64,000 nucleotides of DNA from Pseudolactococcus reticulitermitis (GCF_002260845.1 NZ_BEDT01000003.1:124001-188000), one strand, 5' to 3'. Shown: positions 43,978-54,802, numbered from the stretch's first letter. Numbers and translations are program-made. Notes: generated from the sequence alone by a model not told the origin.

Positions 43978-45417
43978 TTAGTTCAGTAGTCCCCGATAAA
44001 GCTCGAGATAGGCAAGACTTGCGGTATCCCAAGAGAAGTCAGCTATCATGGCTTGTTTTTGTAAGTTTGCCCAAGCAGTCGGTTGATTAAAGTAAACATC
44101 TAGAGCATAAAATAGCGTTTGTGCCATTTGGTAACCTGAAAACTCATAGAAGCTAAAGCCTGTCCCGCTACCATCAAATTGATTATAGGGCTGAACTGTA
44201 TCTTTTAAGCCACCTGTTTCATGGACCAAAGGCAAGGTGCCATAACGCATGCTCATCATTTGAGATAAGCCACATGGCTCAAAGGCTGATGGCATCAAGA
44301 AAATATCGCTACCGCCATAAATCATCTGTGCCAACTCTAAGTTAAAGGTAATATTCGCTGAGAATTTATCGGGATAGGTTTGACCAAAGTAAACAAAATC
44401 ATGCTCAAACCTCGGGTCACCTGTGCCTAATAAAACGACTTGCACATCGTGTTCCAAGATATGGCTCATCTCCTCAACCACAAGGTTAAAGCCTTTTTGA
44501 TAGGTCAAGCGACTGACGATCCCAATCACAGGGACATCAGCTCTGACTGGCAAACCTAGGCGTTCTTGGAGGATTTTTTTATTGGCATATTTGCCAGATA
44601 AATCTGCTGCATTAAAGGGCACAGCAAGATTAGGATCTGTCATCGGATCATAGAGTGCGGTATCAATCCCATTAATCAAGCCTGTCAATTTGCCTGATTC
44701 CATGCGTAAGATGACCTCCAGCCCTTTACCAAACTCAGGTGTTTTAATCTCCTCAGCGTAGGTTGGCGAAACTGTCGTCACACGATCAGCATAAAGAATA
44801 CCTGTTTTTAACCAGTTAAAGCAGTCCGCCAAGCGAACAGTTCCATCCATGTAGCGTTCCATCCCCATACCAAATAAATCTGGTAATGTATTGGGATCAA
44901 AATAACCTTGAAATTCAATATTATGAATGGTTAAAACCGTCTTAATCTGAGAAAAAGCCTGAATCCACTTATATTTTTCCTTGATTAGGAAAGGTAGCAA
45001 AGCAGTGTGGTAGTCATTGACATGGAGAATATCTGGCACAAAGTCCAAGCGCTCCATGACTTCTGCGACAGCCAGTTGGAAGAAAGCGAAACGTTCGCCG
45101 TCATCGTCATAGCCATAAACGTCATCACGACCACCGAAATAGTCCGCATTGTCAACAAAATAGAAGACCGTGCCATCAAGCTCGATTTTTTTGATACCGA
45201 CATACTGATGCCGCCAGCCGACATTAACAAATGTCCAAAAAACATCCGCAGCTTGGTCACCGTATTTTTCAGCGATTTTTTGATAATAAGGCAGGATAAC
45301 CCGCGTTTCAGTCGTCGCATCTTGCTTCAGTGATTTAGGCAAAGCGCCAATCACATCACCTAAGCCTCCCGTTTTGATAAAGGGTGCAGCTTCAGCTGCC
45401 ACTAATAATATCTTCAT
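43978..45417 (-). CDS. glgA: Glycogen synthase
   Basis: A 479-aa GT5 glucosyltransferase that extends glycogen from ADP-glucose. The ADP-glucose motif [13 protein letters not shown] (residues 17-29) and the C-terminal [33 protein letters not shown] are intact. It overlaps glgD by 4 bp (ATGA-type coupling). Confidence 0.97.
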   Translation of the reverse strand: MKILLVAAEAAPFIKTGGLGDVIGALPKSLKQDATTETRVILPYYQKIAEKYGDQAADVFWTFVNVGWRHQYVGIKKIELDGTVFYFVDNADYFGGRDDVYGYDDDGERFAFFQLAVAEVMERLDFVPDILHVNDYHTALLPFLIKEKYKWIQAFSQIKTVLTIHNIEFQGYFDPNTLPDLFGMGMERYMDGTVRLADCFNWLKTGILYADRVTTVSPTYAEEIKTPEFGKGLEVILRMESGKLTGLINGIDTALYDPMTDPNLAVPFNAADLSGKYANKKILQERLGLPVRADVPVIGIVSRLTYQKGFNLVVEEMSHILEHDVQVVLLGTGDPRFEHDFVYFGQTYPDKFSANITFNLELAQMIYGGSDIFLMPSAFEPCGLSQMMSMRYGTLPLVHETGGLKDTVQPYNQFDGSGTGFSFYEFSGYQMAQTLFYALDVYFNQPTAWANLQKQAMIADFSWDTASLAYLELYRGLLN

Positions 45418-46562
45418 AAGGTTTTATCCTCTGTCACATGCGCTTGTTTTTCGATAATGATTGGCTTTTCTTTGGTGCCGATAATTTGAACACCCGGATC
45501 AATCTCTACTTCTTTATCGACAATGGCATACTGCACACGCGCGCCTGCCCCAATTTTGACATTAGGGAAGATGATTGAATCTTTGATAGAGGCTTCTTTG
45601 TCGAGCTGACAACGACGGGAAATGATAGAATTTTCCACACGCCCCTCGATGACTGAACCAGAGGCAAATTGTGAATTGAAAATTTCAGATGAATTGGCAA
45701 AATAAGTTGCCTCTTCATTCTTCACTTTGGTGTAAACTTTTTGTGTCGCATGTAGTAATGATGTGAATTTCTGAGGATCTAGCATGTCCATATTGGCTTC
45801 GTAGTAAGATTTAACGTCATGGATATTTTTCATATAGCCCGCATATTCATAGCCAAGTGCCCCAAGTTCCACTAACTTGTCTGATAACAAATAGCGGAGT
45901 TGCCGTGGCGCTTCTTGATGCTGCTCAACTTCCATCATGCGGATCAAAAATTCTGTATTGATGATATAGATCCCTGTTGACATCGCAATCAACTCATCTT
46001 CTGCATAATGGCTAGCCTCATAATCTGTCACGCTAGAAACTGTGTCTGTTTCGTCTAGTTTCAGCACACTATTGACTGAACTCATCTGCACTTTTGGCAT
46101 TTTTTTATAAACGACACTCATCGTACGCTTATTCGCTTCATGCACATGAATCAGTTGTTTCAAGTTGATATTACAGAGAATATCAGCTGTTGAAAAGACG
46201 GTATATTGACTGTGTGAGCGGCGTAGGAATGTCAACAGTTGCGGATAATAAGTCAAATCCGTAACCCCTTCTTCGCTTCCATCATTGTTATAAAACCCAA
46301 CGAAAAAGTGATCCAAAAGTGTGTTCAGCCCCCACTCACGGCCTGTCCGAATGTGATCCAATACAGAAGGCACATTTTTTTGAGAGAAAATGCCATAGAT
46401 ATTGGTAATCCCTGCATTGACCAGATTAGAAAGCTGGAAGTCAATCAAGCGATACTTGCCATCAAATGGTAACGTAGCAAGTGGCCGTGAATTCACTAAC
46501 TGTTCCAGTTTATGTGTGCCCAGTGCATTTCCTAAAATGGCACAATATTTACCGTTCTTCAT
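45414..46562 (-). CDS. glgD: Glucose-1-phosphate adenylyltransferase-like regulatory subunit
   Basis: A 382-aa GlgD paralogue of GlgC. N-terminal [41 protein letters not shown] lacks the GGxGxRL nucleotide loop of GlgC, as in other GlgD proteins. A left-handed beta-helix domain is at the C-terminus. In Gram-positives GlgC and GlgD form a heterotetramer in which GlgD raises activity. It overlaps glgC by 14 bp. Confidence 0.94.
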   Translation of the reverse strand: MKNGKYCAILGNALGTHKLEQLVNSRPLATLPFDGKYRLIDFQLSNLVNAGITNIYGIFSQKNVPSVLDHIRTGREWGLNTLLDHFFVGFYNNDGSEEGVTDLTYYPQLLTFLRRSHSQYTVFSTADILCNINLKQLIHVHEANKRTMSVVYKKMPKVQMSSVNSVLKLDETDTVSSVTDYEASHYAEDELIAMSTGIYIINTEFLIRMMEVEQHQEAPRQLRYLLSDKLVELGALGYEYAGYMKNIHDVKSYYEANMDMLDPQKFTSLLHATQKVYTKVKNEEATYFANSSEIFNSQFASGSVIEGRVENSIISRRCQLDKEASIKDSIIFPNVKIGAGARVQYAIVDKEVEIDPGVQIIGTKEKPIIIEKQAHVTEDKTL

Positions 46563-47694
46563 CTTCTACCCCCACTTTTTCTTTATAACCGACGACTGCG
46601 ATTGCTTTCTTCGTCCCTATGATTTTAACATTCGCACCGATTCGGCTACCTTCGCCAATGATCGCATTTTTTACGACTGCACCCGGTTCAAGGATACAAT
46701 TTGTCATAATAAATGAATCTTCTACTTCAGCATGCTCATGGATCTGAGCATTGGTCGAGATAATCGAATGTTTCACGGAACCTGCAATAATCGCACCATC
46801 CACAACGAGAGAGTCTCGGACTTTTGCTGTCTCACTGATAAAATTAGGTGGTGCAATTTCATTGTGTGAATAAATTTTCCAGCTACGGTCACGACTGTCC
46901 AGTTCATTATCTGGTGAAATGTATTCCATATTGGCTTCATGCAAGGATTCGATTGTGCCGACATCTTTCCAGTATCCTGAAAATTCATAAGCATAAACGC
47001 GTTCGCCTGCTTCTAGATATGTCGGAATGACATTTTTACCAAAGTCAGACATATCAATCTGATTTTTCTCACCATTTTCGAGAATTTGACGCAATTCTTT
47101 CCAGTTGAAAATGTAAATCCCCATCGATGCCTTGGTTGATTTTGGATTTTCTGGTTTTTCCTCAAATTCAACGATACGATTTGACGTGTCCGTGTTCATG
47201 ATACCGAAACGGCTGGCTTCTTCTAGCGGCACATCCATCACCGCCACAGTCAAATTGGCCTGACTATCTTTATGGGCTTTTAACATATCGTCATAGTCCA
47301 TTTTATAGATGTGATCGCCCGACAAAATCAAGACATAATCAGGATCTAATTTGTCAATGTAGCCCATATTTTGATAAATGGCATGACTCGTCCCTTCAAA
47401 CCATTTATTGCCTTCTGTCGCTGAATACGGCTGCAAAATCGTTACGCCACTATCAATACCATCAAGACCCCAAGCAGAACCATTCCCAACATGAGCGTTG
47501 AGTTCAAGCGGCTCGTACTGCGTAATCACACCGACATTTTTAATGCCTGAATTCACACAGTTTGACAGCGCAAAGTCAATAATTCGATAACGACCACCAA
47601 ATTGAACAGCTGGTTTAGCAACTGTTGATGTCAGAGCACCTAAACGTGTGCCTTGCCCCCCCGCTAAAATTAGCGCAAGCATTTCTTCTTTCAT
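46549..47694 (-). CDS. glgC: Glucose-1-phosphate adenylyltransferase
   Basis: A 381-aa catalytic subunit making ADP-glucose from ATP and glucose-1-phosphate. [17 protein letters not shown] is the nucleotide loop, [15 protein letters not shown] and [14 protein letters not shown] follow, and FEEKP carries the substrate lysine. A C-terminal beta-helix is present. It lies 85 bp after glgB; that gap has no recognisable gene. Confidence 0.97.
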   Translation of the reverse strand: MKEEMLALILAGGQGTRLGALTSTVAKPAVQFGGRYRIIDFALSNCVNSGIKNVGVITQYEPLELNAHVGNGSAWGLDGIDSGVTILQPYSATEGNKWFEGTSHAIYQNMGYIDKLDPDYVLILSGDHIYKMDYDDMLKAHKDSQANLTVAVMDVPLEEASRFGIMNTDTSNRIVEFEEKPENPKSTKASMGIYIFNWKELRQILENGEKNQIDMSDFGKNVIPTYLEAGERVYAYEFSGYWKDVGTIESLHEANMEYISPDNELDSRDRSWKIYSHNEIAPPNFISETAKVRDSLVVDGAIIAGSVKHSIISTNAQIHEHAEVEDSFIMTNCILEPGAVVKNAIIGEGSRIGANVKIIGTKKAIAVVGYKEKVGVEDEER

Positions 47695-47779
47695 ACGTTC
47701 TCCTTTTTGCCATTTATAGTGATATCAATGCACCTGATACAGAATCAAACTCTTATCACATGCAACTAATAAGCTTAAT

Positions 47780-49981
47780 TTAGATTTTTTCGTCAAGCAC
47801 GTCCAAGACCCGTTGCCAGCTGCCATTTCCCAAAGCCCGCTTGTAAAAAGCATACACAGTCCCATATGGCGGATAGGTCTCAGGTAGTTTCGCCCAGACT
47901 GTGCCTGTCTGCTGAATATAGAGCGCGGCATTGACTAAGTCACGCTTGTCATATTTCGAACGCCCTCCCACTGGGAAATGCTCAATTAACAGCGCCCATT
48001 CAGCATCTGTCAGTTGATGACTTGACTCGGCTACTTTTTTAGCCAATTTCTTGACTGGCTTTTTAGTTGACTTTTTGACTGACTTTTTTGTCTTAGGCTG
48101 ACTTGCCCCGTCGTCTTTCGATAATTGCCAGATGACTGCACCCAGTGCTGGCAAGGTAAAGCTTAACGTATTTTGATAAGCTTTCCACTGACCTTTTTGC
48201 GTTGCCGTATCAGCATTGTGTGCTAGCCACGAACCGCCATATTCTGCCATTTCTGAATTGAGCACCTCGGTGTAGGTTCCCGCAAGCGGTACCCCAATGG
48301 TAAAGTTCGGCCGTTCAATCGGTGCCATATTAAAGACACAAATCAACTGATTGCCTGACGCATCCTTTCGAATGAAACTCAGAACACTCTCCGCGGTATT
48401 ATCTGCGTCAATCACTTCAAACCCAGCATAATCATGGTCTAGTTCAAATAACTGTGGTGTTGCCTGATAAAAATGCGCAAGTGCTGTCGTAAAGACCTGC
48501 ATCTGATCATTCATCTCATCAGAAACAGCCCACTCTAACTGCCAATCATATTTCCATTCCAGGAATTGCCCGAACTCTTGCCCCATAAAGAGGAGTTTTT
48601 TACCGGGATGACAGATTTGATAGGCTAAGAGATTTCTCAGACCTGAAAACTGTTGGTAACGGTCGCCCCACATCTTATGCATGAGCGATTTTTTCCCGTG
48701 AACGACTTCGTCATGCGAGAAGGGTAAAATGAAATTTTCATCCATCATATACATGAAACTGAAAGTCAGGAGGCTGAAATGTTGCCCACGATAAAGCGGA
48801 TCCATCTGATAAAATCTCAGGACGTCATTCATCCAGCCCATGTTCCATTTGAAGTCGAAACCTAGACCACCCATCTCAAGCATACCTGTAATCTTGATTT
48901 GACTACTAGCTTCTTCTGCTGCCAGGATCACATCCGGATGTGCCAGTTTAATCACGCTGGTTAATTTTTTGAAAAATTCGACACCATCATGGTTGGTGTT
49001 GGAGCCATCTGGATTGGGTGTCCAAGGGCCTTGATCGTAGTCCAGATAGAGCATGTTAGACACGGCGTCAATCCGAACCCCATCAATATGATAGAAGTCA
49101 ATCCAAAATTTAAGTGATGAGATGAGGAAGGCTTGAACTTGTGGTTTAGATAAGTCAAAATTCAGGGCTTGCCACCCAACATTGCGGGCACGATTACCAT
49201 CTTGATATTCATAAGTCGGTGTGCCATCGAAATAAGCGAGCGCATCATCATTTTGTGAGAAATGTCCCGGTACCCAATCAACGATAACGCCTAGGCCTGC
49301 CAAGTGTGCTGCCTCGACAAATGCCTGAAATTCTTCTGGTGTGCCATAGGTATGTTCCAAGGCGAAATAACCCGTCAACTGATAGCCCCAGCTCATGCCT
49401 AAAGGATGAGTCATCAGCGGCATAAACTCAATGTGGGTATAACCGAGTGATTTGACATAAGGGATAAGTGTTGTCGTCAAATCTGCAAAGGTATAAAGTC
49501 TGCCGTCTTCATGACGTTGCCACGAACCTGCATGCACTTCGTAAATATTTAAAGGCGCACGAAACATATCGGTCTTGCGACGCGTTGCCAACCAAGTTTC
49601 ATCTTGCCAGTCTTTAGGTTTAACATCATAAATCTGTGCCGCTGTATCTGGTCGCTCACCAAAACGGATGGCATAAGGATCCATTTTTTCTATCACTTGC
49701 CCTGATGATCGCGTCACCAAATACTTGTAATAAAAACCTAACTGAGCTTGTTCATCTGGCAAAGTCACTTCCCAGACACCTTGGTCATTGCGTGACATCG
49801 GTATCGGATGCTCCCACCAATCTGTCATATCACCAATCAATTGGACTTGTTGCGCATGTGGTGCCCAAACTCGAAAAACACGGCCACTTTCGGTTTGATG
49901 ACAACCTAAATAATGTTGCGCATGGAAGTTTTCCCCCGTCGTAAACGTCCTCAGCGCCTCATCTACTAATTTTTGATTCAT
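47780..49981 (-). CDS. glgB: Glycogen branching enzyme fused to a C-terminal DUF4096 (transposase-type) domain
   Basis: A 733-aa protein. CBM48-like N-terminus (residues 15-115) and GH13 catalytic domain with [16 protein letters not shown] (nucleophile Asp), ILAAEEASS (acid/base Glu) and [14 protein letters not shown], then the C-terminal beta domain ending near VIWQL. Unusually, a lysine-rich linker (about 622-656) and a 77-residue domain follow: [18 protein letters not shown] ... [13 protein letters not shown] ... [15 protein letters not shown] ... W. That matches DUF4096, the N-terminal domain of IS5-type transposases. The ATG at 49981 follows AAGGGGGA. First gene of the glycogen operon. 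Confidence 0.93.
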   Translation of the reverse strand: MNQKLVDEALRTFTTGENFHAQHYLGCHQTESGRVFRVWAPHAQQVQLIGDMTDWWEHPIPMSRNDQGVWEVTLPDEQAQLGFYYKYLVTRSSGQVIEKMDPYAIRFGERPDTAAQIYDVKPKDWQDETWLATRRKTDMFRAPLNIYEVHAGSWQRHEDGRLYTFADLTTTLIPYVKSLGYTHIEFMPLMTHPLGMSWGYQLTGYFALEHTYGTPEEFQAFVEAAHLAGLGVIVDWVPGHFSQNDDALAYFDGTPTYEYQDGNRARNVGWQALNFDLSKPQVQAFLISSLKFWIDFYHIDGVRIDAVSNMLYLDYDQGPWTPNPDGSNTNHDGVEFFKKLTSVIKLAHPDVILAAEEASSQIKITGMLEMGGLGFDFKWNMGWMNDVLRFYQMDPLYRGQHFSLLTFSFMYMMDENFILPFSHDEVVHGKKSLMHKMWGDRYQQFSGLRNLLAYQICHPGKKLLFMGQEFGQFLEWKYDWQLEWAVSDEMNDQMQVFTTALAHFYQATPQLFELDHDYAGFEVIDADNTAESVLSFIRKDASGNQLICVFNMAPIERPNFTIGVPLAGTYTEVLNSEMAEYGGSWLAHNADTATQKGQWKAYQNTLSFTLPALGAVIWQLSKDDGASQPKTKKSVKKSTKKPVKKLAKKVAESSHQLTDAEWALLIEHFPVGGRSKYDKRDLVNAALYIQQTGTVWAKLPETYPPYGTVYAFYKRALGNGSWQRVLDVLDEKI
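47783..48013 (-). other. DUF4096-like domain-coding segment at the 3' end of glgB
   Basis: Encodes the last 77 residues of GlgB. It keeps the order of the transposase N-terminal module: LTD.EW, a GGR..YD.RD turn, LYI..TG..W..LP, and YPPY.TVY.F..R....G.W.RVLD. It stays open in frame and is preceded by a 35-codon linker rich in KK/KS/KP (48014-48118). No terminal inverted repeats or transposase catalytic DDE part are seen downstream. Confidence 0.75.
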
Positions 49982-50024
49982 ACTTATCCCCCTTCTCGTC
50001 ATTTATTTCTTAGTTTCTATACTT

Positions 50025-50053
50025 ATCTTACCATATTATACTCGTTATGACAA
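50025..50053 (-). promoter_or_regulatory. Promoter of the glycogen operon
   Basis: Minus-strand TTGTCA (50048-50053), 17-bp spacer, TAAGAT (50025-50030). Another TATAAT lies within the spacer. Confidence 0.6.
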
Positions 50054-50062
50054 AATATATAG

Positions 50063-50099
50063 CTAAAAATTAGAAAAGACTATCTATTCAGACAGTCTT
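50063..50099 (-). terminator. Terminator of the manA-neopullulanase pair
   Basis: Minus-strand 9-bp stem AAGACTGTC/GATAGTCTT with loop TGAATA and a moderately T-rich tail. Confidence 0.65.
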
Positions 50100-50107
50100 C
50101 GTTTTTG

Positions 50108-51889
50108 TTATTTAAATTTATAGACACTTTCAAAAGCTCCCAAAAAGAAAGCGGGATAATCAACTTTTTTACTTAAAAAAGTTAACGCATCAAAATCAAC
50201 CATCAGACCTTGATCTGATATATTAAATATAAAGACAGCTGTTTCATTCAAACTCTCCCTAATAAGTCCGAAAATTCTGTCAGAATAGAAGAGTGACAGA
50301 TCGCCCGTCGCTAAAACAGGGGCAGATTGTCTAATTTTGATCCATTTCTGATAAATTTTGCTTGTCGTCTCATTGCTATTTTCCCAAGGGAAAAACGCCC
50401 GATTTTCAGGGTCTTTATGACCTGTTAGACCCGCTTCATCCCCATAATAAATGGTCGGCACACCCGGCAAAGTCATCAGTAAGCCAACTGCCAAATCTAA
50501 TTTCGTCAGACTTTGATCTAATGTCGTCAAAATACGTTCGGTATCATGGGTGCCAATGTTGTTAAAGTTGTTTAAAAAGACATCTGCTGGATAGTTTTCA
50601 GACAGCTGCATGAGTTTTCTCGCAGCCGTTTCAGGCGTCATCTCTCCCATGACAAGACCTAAAATAATATCTCGGAAAGGATAGTTCATCGTGGCATGTA
50701 AGGCATCTCCATAGACATACTTACGATGTTGTTCATAGGCGACCTTACGTGACGCATCTTCCCAGACTTCACCGATTAAAACTTGCTCAGGATAGTTTTC
50801 AAGCGTATCGCGGATGCCTTTGATGAAATTATCCGGCAGCTCATCTGCGACATCCAAGCGCCAACCGTCAACCCCTAAACTGTTCCATTTGCTCAGCACA
50901 CTATCACTTTCCCCATAGATATACTGCTGAAAGTTGGCGTTCGTTTTGTCAATGGTTGGTAAATCTTTAATCCCCCACCAAGATTTATAATCATCAGGAT
51001 ATTGATGAAATGTAAACCAATCAAAGTAAGGAGATTGAGCCGTTTGATAAGCGCCTTGACCGCCAGACTTGCCATCAAAATCAAAGTATTTGGAATTTCT
51101 ACCGACATGGGAAAAAACGCCGTCCAAAATTAGGTGCATCCCCTCTTGGTGCAAGGTATCCACCAATTCTTTAAAGTCCGCTTCAGAGCCTAAAACAGGA
51201 TCAATTTTCATGTAATCACTGGTATCATAGCGATGAGAACTTCTCGCTTCAAAAATCGGATTGAGATAAAGCGCCGTGACACCGAGCGATTTCAGATAAG
51301 GAATTTTATCAATAATCCCCGCTAAATTGCCACCATAATAAGTCCAATGTGTAATGTCGCCATTGGCTTCTCTGATATAGTAAGGGTCATCTGTTTCTTT
51401 TCCATAGAAGAAAATATTGTCCTTGGGATTTTCTAGATGACCTTTTCTAGCAAATGAATCCGGAAATATCTGATAGAAAATCGCTTGCCGATACCAGTCG
51501 GGAGCTGCTTCGCGTTTCAGAAAAACGGTTTGTGTATAGGGAATGACTGAGATTTCATCCACATAAGTCGTCCCTGGTCCACCACCAATGTCAGTAGCCC
51601 CATAAAAATAACGGTACTCATGTGCGTCGTCATACTCAGTAATTTGAAAATAATAATTATAATAGCCAATTTCTGACAAATTAGGCAAGGTCATGCGAAA
51701 AACGCCATCAGAAATAGCGGTCATTTTTTCATAGGATTTAAAGCCATTTTCAAACTGTAAAACAATATTAACTGCAACCTGATGATTGGTTTGAATTATC
51801 AAGTCAAATTCAACTGGTGTGCCAACAAGGACGGCACCAAATGGCCGTTTATAGTCCTGCAACCATGAATTGTAGGTGATTTCAGCCAT
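50108..51889 (-). CDS. Neopullulanase/maltogenic amylase-like GH13 glycosidase
   Basis: A 593-aa cytoplasmic alpha-glycosidase (no signal peptide). An N-terminal CBM34-like domain (residues 1-125) precedes the GH13 barrel. Catalytic residues lie in VDGWRLDVADE (Asp), VLIGEVWEDA (Glu) and NNIGTHDTERIL (Asp). The barrel start YQIFPDSFARKG and GNLAGIIDKIPYLKSLGV are typical of cyclomaltodextrinase/neopullulanase. It would trim branched glucans or maltodextrins and complements glgP nearby. It starts 2 bp after manA. Confidence 0.88.
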   Translation of the reverse strand: MAEITYNSWLQDYKRPFGAVLVGTPVEFDLIIQTNHQVAVNIVLQFENGFKSYEKMTAISDGVFRMTLPNLSEIGYYNYYFQITEYDDAHEYRYFYGATDIGGGPGTTYVDEISVIPYTQTVFLKREAAPDWYRQAIFYQIFPDSFARKGHLENPKDNIFFYGKETDDPYYIREANGDITHWTYYGGNLAGIIDKIPYLKSLGVTALYLNPIFEARSSHRYDTSDYMKIDPVLGSEADFKELVDTLHQEGMHLILDGVFSHVGRNSKYFDFDGKSGGQGAYQTAQSPYFDWFTFHQYPDDYKSWWGIKDLPTIDKTNANFQQYIYGESDSVLSKWNSLGVDGWRLDVADELPDNFIKGIRDTLENYPEQVLIGEVWEDASRKVAYEQHRKYVYGDALHATMNYPFRDIILGLVMGEMTPETAARKLMQLSENYPADVFLNNFNNIGTHDTERILTTLDQSLTKLDLAVGLLMTLPGVPTIYYGDEAGLTGHKDPENRAFFPWENSNETTSKIYQKWIKIRQSAPVLATGDLSLFYSDRIFGLIRESLNETAVFIFNISDQGLMVDFDALTFLSKKVDYPAFFLGAFESVYKFK

Positions 51890-51891
51890 CC

Positions 51892-52836
51892 TTATTCTCC
51901 ATCATGACTGGCAATGATGCTGAGTTGTCCATCAAATTGCCAGTCTGAAATATCACTTGTTAGGATGAAGTGGTCGCCTTTTTTAACCGGATAACTTGCG
52001 CCTGCAACCGTCAAGCTACCTTGCCCCGCCAAAACAGAGCACAATGTATAAGGGGCAGTCTTAACAAAGGCTACCGGACCAGAAATCTCCCATTTTTCAA
52101 CTGTGAAAAAGTCGTTCGACACATAAGATGTTTTGACAAGATTTGTCAACTCTGTCACGACTGGTGTCGTATTGGCAGGCGCACCAAAATTCAGCACATC
52201 GATTGATTTGTCGATATGTAGTTCACGCAGATTGCCCGCATCATCTTTCCGATCAAAGTCATAAACACGATAAGTCGTATCTGATGACTGCTGTGTTTCG
52301 AGGATTAAAATCCCTTTACCGATGGCATGCATCGTCCCGCTCGGCACGTAGAAGAAATCGCCCGCCTTGACTTTGACTTTCGTCAACAAATGCTCCCAGT
52401 CACCCGCCTCAATCATGGCACGTAACTCTGCCTTATCTTTGGCATGGTGGCCGTAGATGATTTCAGCATCAGGCTCCGCTGCGATAATGTACCAGCACTC
52501 CGTTTTCCCTAACTCGCCTTCATGGGCTAGACCATAGGCATCATCCGGATGGACTTGGACACTCAGCCAGTCATTGGCATCTAAAATTTTTGTTAGCAAA
52601 GGAAAAACTGCTTTTTTTGAGTTACCAAATAACTCCCGATGTTCAGCATAGAGCTTGTCAAGGCTTACCCCCGCATAGTTGCCATTTTTAATCGTTGAAA
52701 CACCATTTGGGTGGGCTGAAATCGCCCAATACTCACCGATTTTGTCTGACGGCAAGTCATAACCGAAAGCTTTTAAGTGGTCGCCGCCCCAGATTTTTTC
52801 CTGAAAAACCGAGTTAAGAAATAGTGGTTGTGTCAT
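51892..52836 (-). CDS. manA: Mannose-6-phosphate isomerase, class I
   Basis: A 314-aa zinc enzyme that interconverts mannose-6-phosphate and fructose-6-phosphate. Ligands are in SVQVHPDDAYGLAHE and TECWYIIAAEP, and later FFYVPSGTMHAIGKGI. The size matches the short Gram-positive form. It is followed at once by the GH13 gene, so the two are co-expressed. A near-match to a CcpA site overlaps the expected transcription start. Confidence 0.95.
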   Translation of the reverse strand: MTQPLFLNSVFQEKIWGGDHLKAFGYDLPSDKIGEYWAISAHPNGVSTIKNGNYAGVSLDKLYAEHRELFGNSKKAVFPLLTKILDANDWLSVQVHPDDAYGLAHEGELGKTECWYIIAAEPDAEIIYGHHAKDKAELRAMIEAGDWEHLLTKVKVKAGDFFYVPSGTMHAIGKGILILETQQSSDTTYRVYDFDRKDDAGNLRELHIDKSIDVLNFGAPANTTPVVTELTNLVKTSYVSNDFFTVEKWEISGPVAFVKTAPYTLCSVLAGQGSLTVAGASYPVKKGDHFILTSDISDWQFDGQLSIIASHDGE

Positions 52837-52871
52837 GTCTATCTTCTTTCTATGTTACGCTTTATTGTGAT

Positions 52872-52895
52872 TGAAAACGCTCTATTTCTATTTTA
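52872..52895 (-). promoter_or_regulatory. manA promoter with a cre-like sequence
   Basis: Minus-strand extended -10 TGTTAAAAT (hexamer 52890-52895) with a 12-of-14 match to the CcpA cre consensus (TGAAAACGCTCTAT read on the plus strand, 52872-52885) around the RNA start. This would give catabolite repression of manA and the GH13 gene. Confidence 0.4.
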
Positions 52896-52978
52896 ACAAA
52901 TATCTCTGAAAAAATGGGAATTAATGCGAACTATTCTTACCATTTTTTAATGGGCTATCGACTTGCTTTCATTTCATA

Positions 52979-53000
52979 CATATGATAAAATATTCATATG
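52979..53000. promoter_or_regulatory. ArsR-type operator overlapping -10 box and start codon
   Basis: CATATGA-N8-TCATATG dyad. The plus-strand -10 TAAAAT (52986-52991) lies in its centre, with TTGCTT 17 bp upstream. The last three bases of the dyad are the ATG of the regulator gene. Confidence 0.65.
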
Positions 53001-53336
53001 AAAAATATTTCAAATGAAGTCCTGACAGAAATTGTCCATATTCATAAAATTTTAGCCAATCCCTCTCGCGTTAAAATTTTATTACGCTTATCAGAGGGAC
53101 AACAAAACGTCTCGCAAATTTCTGAGACTATCGGTTTAGAGCAATCTGCCGTTTCCCATCAGCTGAAAATTCTCAAAGCACATCATCTCGTAACCCAAGC
53201 CAGAGCCGGTAAAGCCATCAATTATCAGCTTGGCGATAGCCACATCTTACAACTCCTCCAACTCTCCATTGCCCATGCGCAAGAATTAGAAAGCGAGCAT
53301 ATCCATGACCCACAACCACCCGCACACAACACCTGA
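52998..53336 (+). CDS. ArsR/SmtB family metal-sensing repressor
   Basis: A 112-aa winged-helix dimer protein. The HTH is NVSQISETIGLEQSAVSHQLKILKAHHLVTQARAGKAINYQL. The C-terminal helix has DSHILQLLQLSIAHAQELESEHIHD, with D/H residues placed as in the alpha5 zinc site of CzrA/SmtB (DxH...HxxE/H). It should release DNA when zinc or cobalt binds. Predicted leaderless: the -10 hexamer ends 6 nt before the ATG. It overlaps the CDF gene by 32 bp. Confidence 0.87.
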   Translation: MKNISNEVLTEIVHIHKILANPSRVKILLRLSEGQQNVSQISETIGLEQSAVSHQLKILKAHHLVTQARAGKAINYQLGDSHILQLLQLSIAHAQELESEHIHDPQPPAHNT

Positions 53337-54189
53337 CGCAGCATCTGGCAAACGGATTACGATTGTTTTTGTGCTCAACATCGTATTTGCCGTCCTCGAA
53401 TTTATTTTTGGCGCCATGTTTGGCTCTGTCGCCATTCTCTCAGACGCCGTTCATGACACGGGCGATGCGATTGCTGTTGGTTTTGCCTGGTTTTTCGAGA
53501 AAATTTCCCGTAAAAAATCGAACCCATCCTATACGTTAGGCTACCGCCGTTTTTCCTTACTCGGCGCCTTGATTACCAGCGTTATCCTACTTGTCGGCTC
53601 CACCCTCGTCATCTTAGAGGCCATCCCCCGCTTGCTCCATCCGACACCTGTCCAAACGACAGGGATGTTCTGGCTTGCCATTGTTGCGATTATGGCTAAT
53701 GGTTATGGCGCTTATTTGATGACACGTGGCACCTCTCGCAACGAAAGCATTCTCAACCTCCATATGTTAGAAGACGTCCTCGGATGGATTGCAGTGCTGA
53801 TTTTGTCAATTGTCATGCACTTTCAACCCTGGTATTGGTTAGACCCACTTTTATCACTTTCCATTTCCATTTTTATCCTTACTCAGGCCGTTCCGAAATT
53901 TATTGGGACTTTACGGATCTTAATGGAAGCAGCACCTGAAACAGTCAACTACACTGCCTTGGTTGCTGAACTAGAAAATGCGCCTGAAATTGATCAGGCG
54001 ACTGAACTCTGTATCTGGTCAATTGACGGTGAAAAACACGCAGCGATGTTGCATATGACTATTACCATCGCTGACCAAGCCCAGGCCAAAGCTGCAGCAC
54101 GTGTCATTTTAGAAAAGCATAATGTCGCTTATTCTGCTATTGAAGTAGATGGGGATATACAGGAACATCAGGCCCATCAGGACAGTTGA
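53305..54189 (+). CDS. Zinc-type cation diffusion facilitator (CzcD/ZitB-like)
   Basis: A 294-aa six-span metal exporter. The metal-site pattern is HDTGDAIAVG (HxxxD, Zn/Co type) in helix 2 and HMLEDVLGW in helix 5, with histidines at the N-terminus (MTHNHPHTT). The C-terminal cytoplasmic domain contains ELCIWSIDGEKHAAMLHMTI. Co-transcribed with and overlapping the ArsR gene, so it is a metal-inducible efflux unit, most likely for zinc. Confidence 0.9.
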   Translation: MTHNHPHTTPDAASGKRITIVFVLNIVFAVLEFIFGAMFGSVAILSDAVHDTGDAIAVGFAWFFEKISRKKSNPSYTLGYRRFSLLGALITSVILLVGSTLVILEAIPRLLHPTPVQTTGMFWLAIVAIMANGYGAYLMTRGTSRNESILNLHMLEDVLGWIAVLILSIVMHFQPWYWLDPLLSLSISIFILTQAVPKFIGTLRILMEAAPETVNYTALVAELENAPEIDQATELCIWSIDGEKHAAMLHMTITIADQAQAKAAARVILEKHNVAYSAIEVDGDIQEHQAHQDS

Positions 54190-54319
54190 GCATTAATTAT
54201 ACAAAAGATACTGTACAAATAATACTATATCCTAACATAGAATACTAATTCTTATAAACCCAAACTAGCAAATACACTAAACCGAGTAGTAAATTATTTC
54301 TATATTATAATGAATGGAG

Positions 54320-54802
54320 TTACACTCTAACAACATAGTGTTCATTTTCATAAATTAAAGCTAATATATAGATGAATCCAATGAGTAGCTCATCCATACC
54401 TTCATCACTTATATCTAGGTTAAATGTAAAGTCATTTCTATTTTTCTCAACTCTAACAGTCACATATTTTTTTTCTTTGATGTAAATGCTAAAAACATCG
54501 CCTAGAAATTCACCTTTAATAGAAATATATTGCCCATCTATCACATATTTGGAATGAAACTGCTCCATATCCTTTCTAACAGTCACTTCTTTTTTATTAT
54601 CAAAACTTAATGTGTAGCGTGGTAAATCATAAAGGCCAAAGCTATTCCTCAAACGTTTAATTTCTCCAATTGTACGACTAGTCTCATATGTAATGATGTA
54701 TTTTTCTCTAGTCGGAATCGTTGGTATCGCTTTCATTTTGCTGGAAATTTTACCTTCTTCGTTTTGTGCTAAAAACTCATCTCCAAGTTTTACAATTTTC
54801 AT
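54320..54802 (-). CDS. LURP-one/tubby-like (YxjI-type) protein
   Basis: A 160-aa protein of probable LURP-one-related fold. The segment SKYVIDGQYISIKGEFLGDVFSIYIKEKKYVTVRVEKNRNDFTFNLDISDEGMDELLIGFIYILALI follows the family pattern (strand-rich barrel around a hydrophobic C-terminal helix). The function of bacterial members is not known; a lipid or scramblase-like role is debated. It is AT-rich and stands alone with an AGAGGAAG ribosome binding site. Family assignment is by eye. Confidence 0.55.
   Translation of the reverse strand: MKIVKLGDEFLAQNEEGKISSKMKAIPTIPTREKYIITYETSRTIGEIKRLRNSFGLYDLPRYTLSFDNKKEVTVRKDMEQFHSKYVIDGQYISIKGEFLGDVFSIYIKEKKYVTVRVEKNRNDFTFNLDISDEGMDELLIGFIYILALIYENEHYVVRV

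Noticed and set aside
47780-48013. Separate insertion sequence remnant after glgB
   Set aside because: The segment is in frame with glgB, without stop, terminal inverted repeats or further transposase sequence, so it is described as a fused domain.
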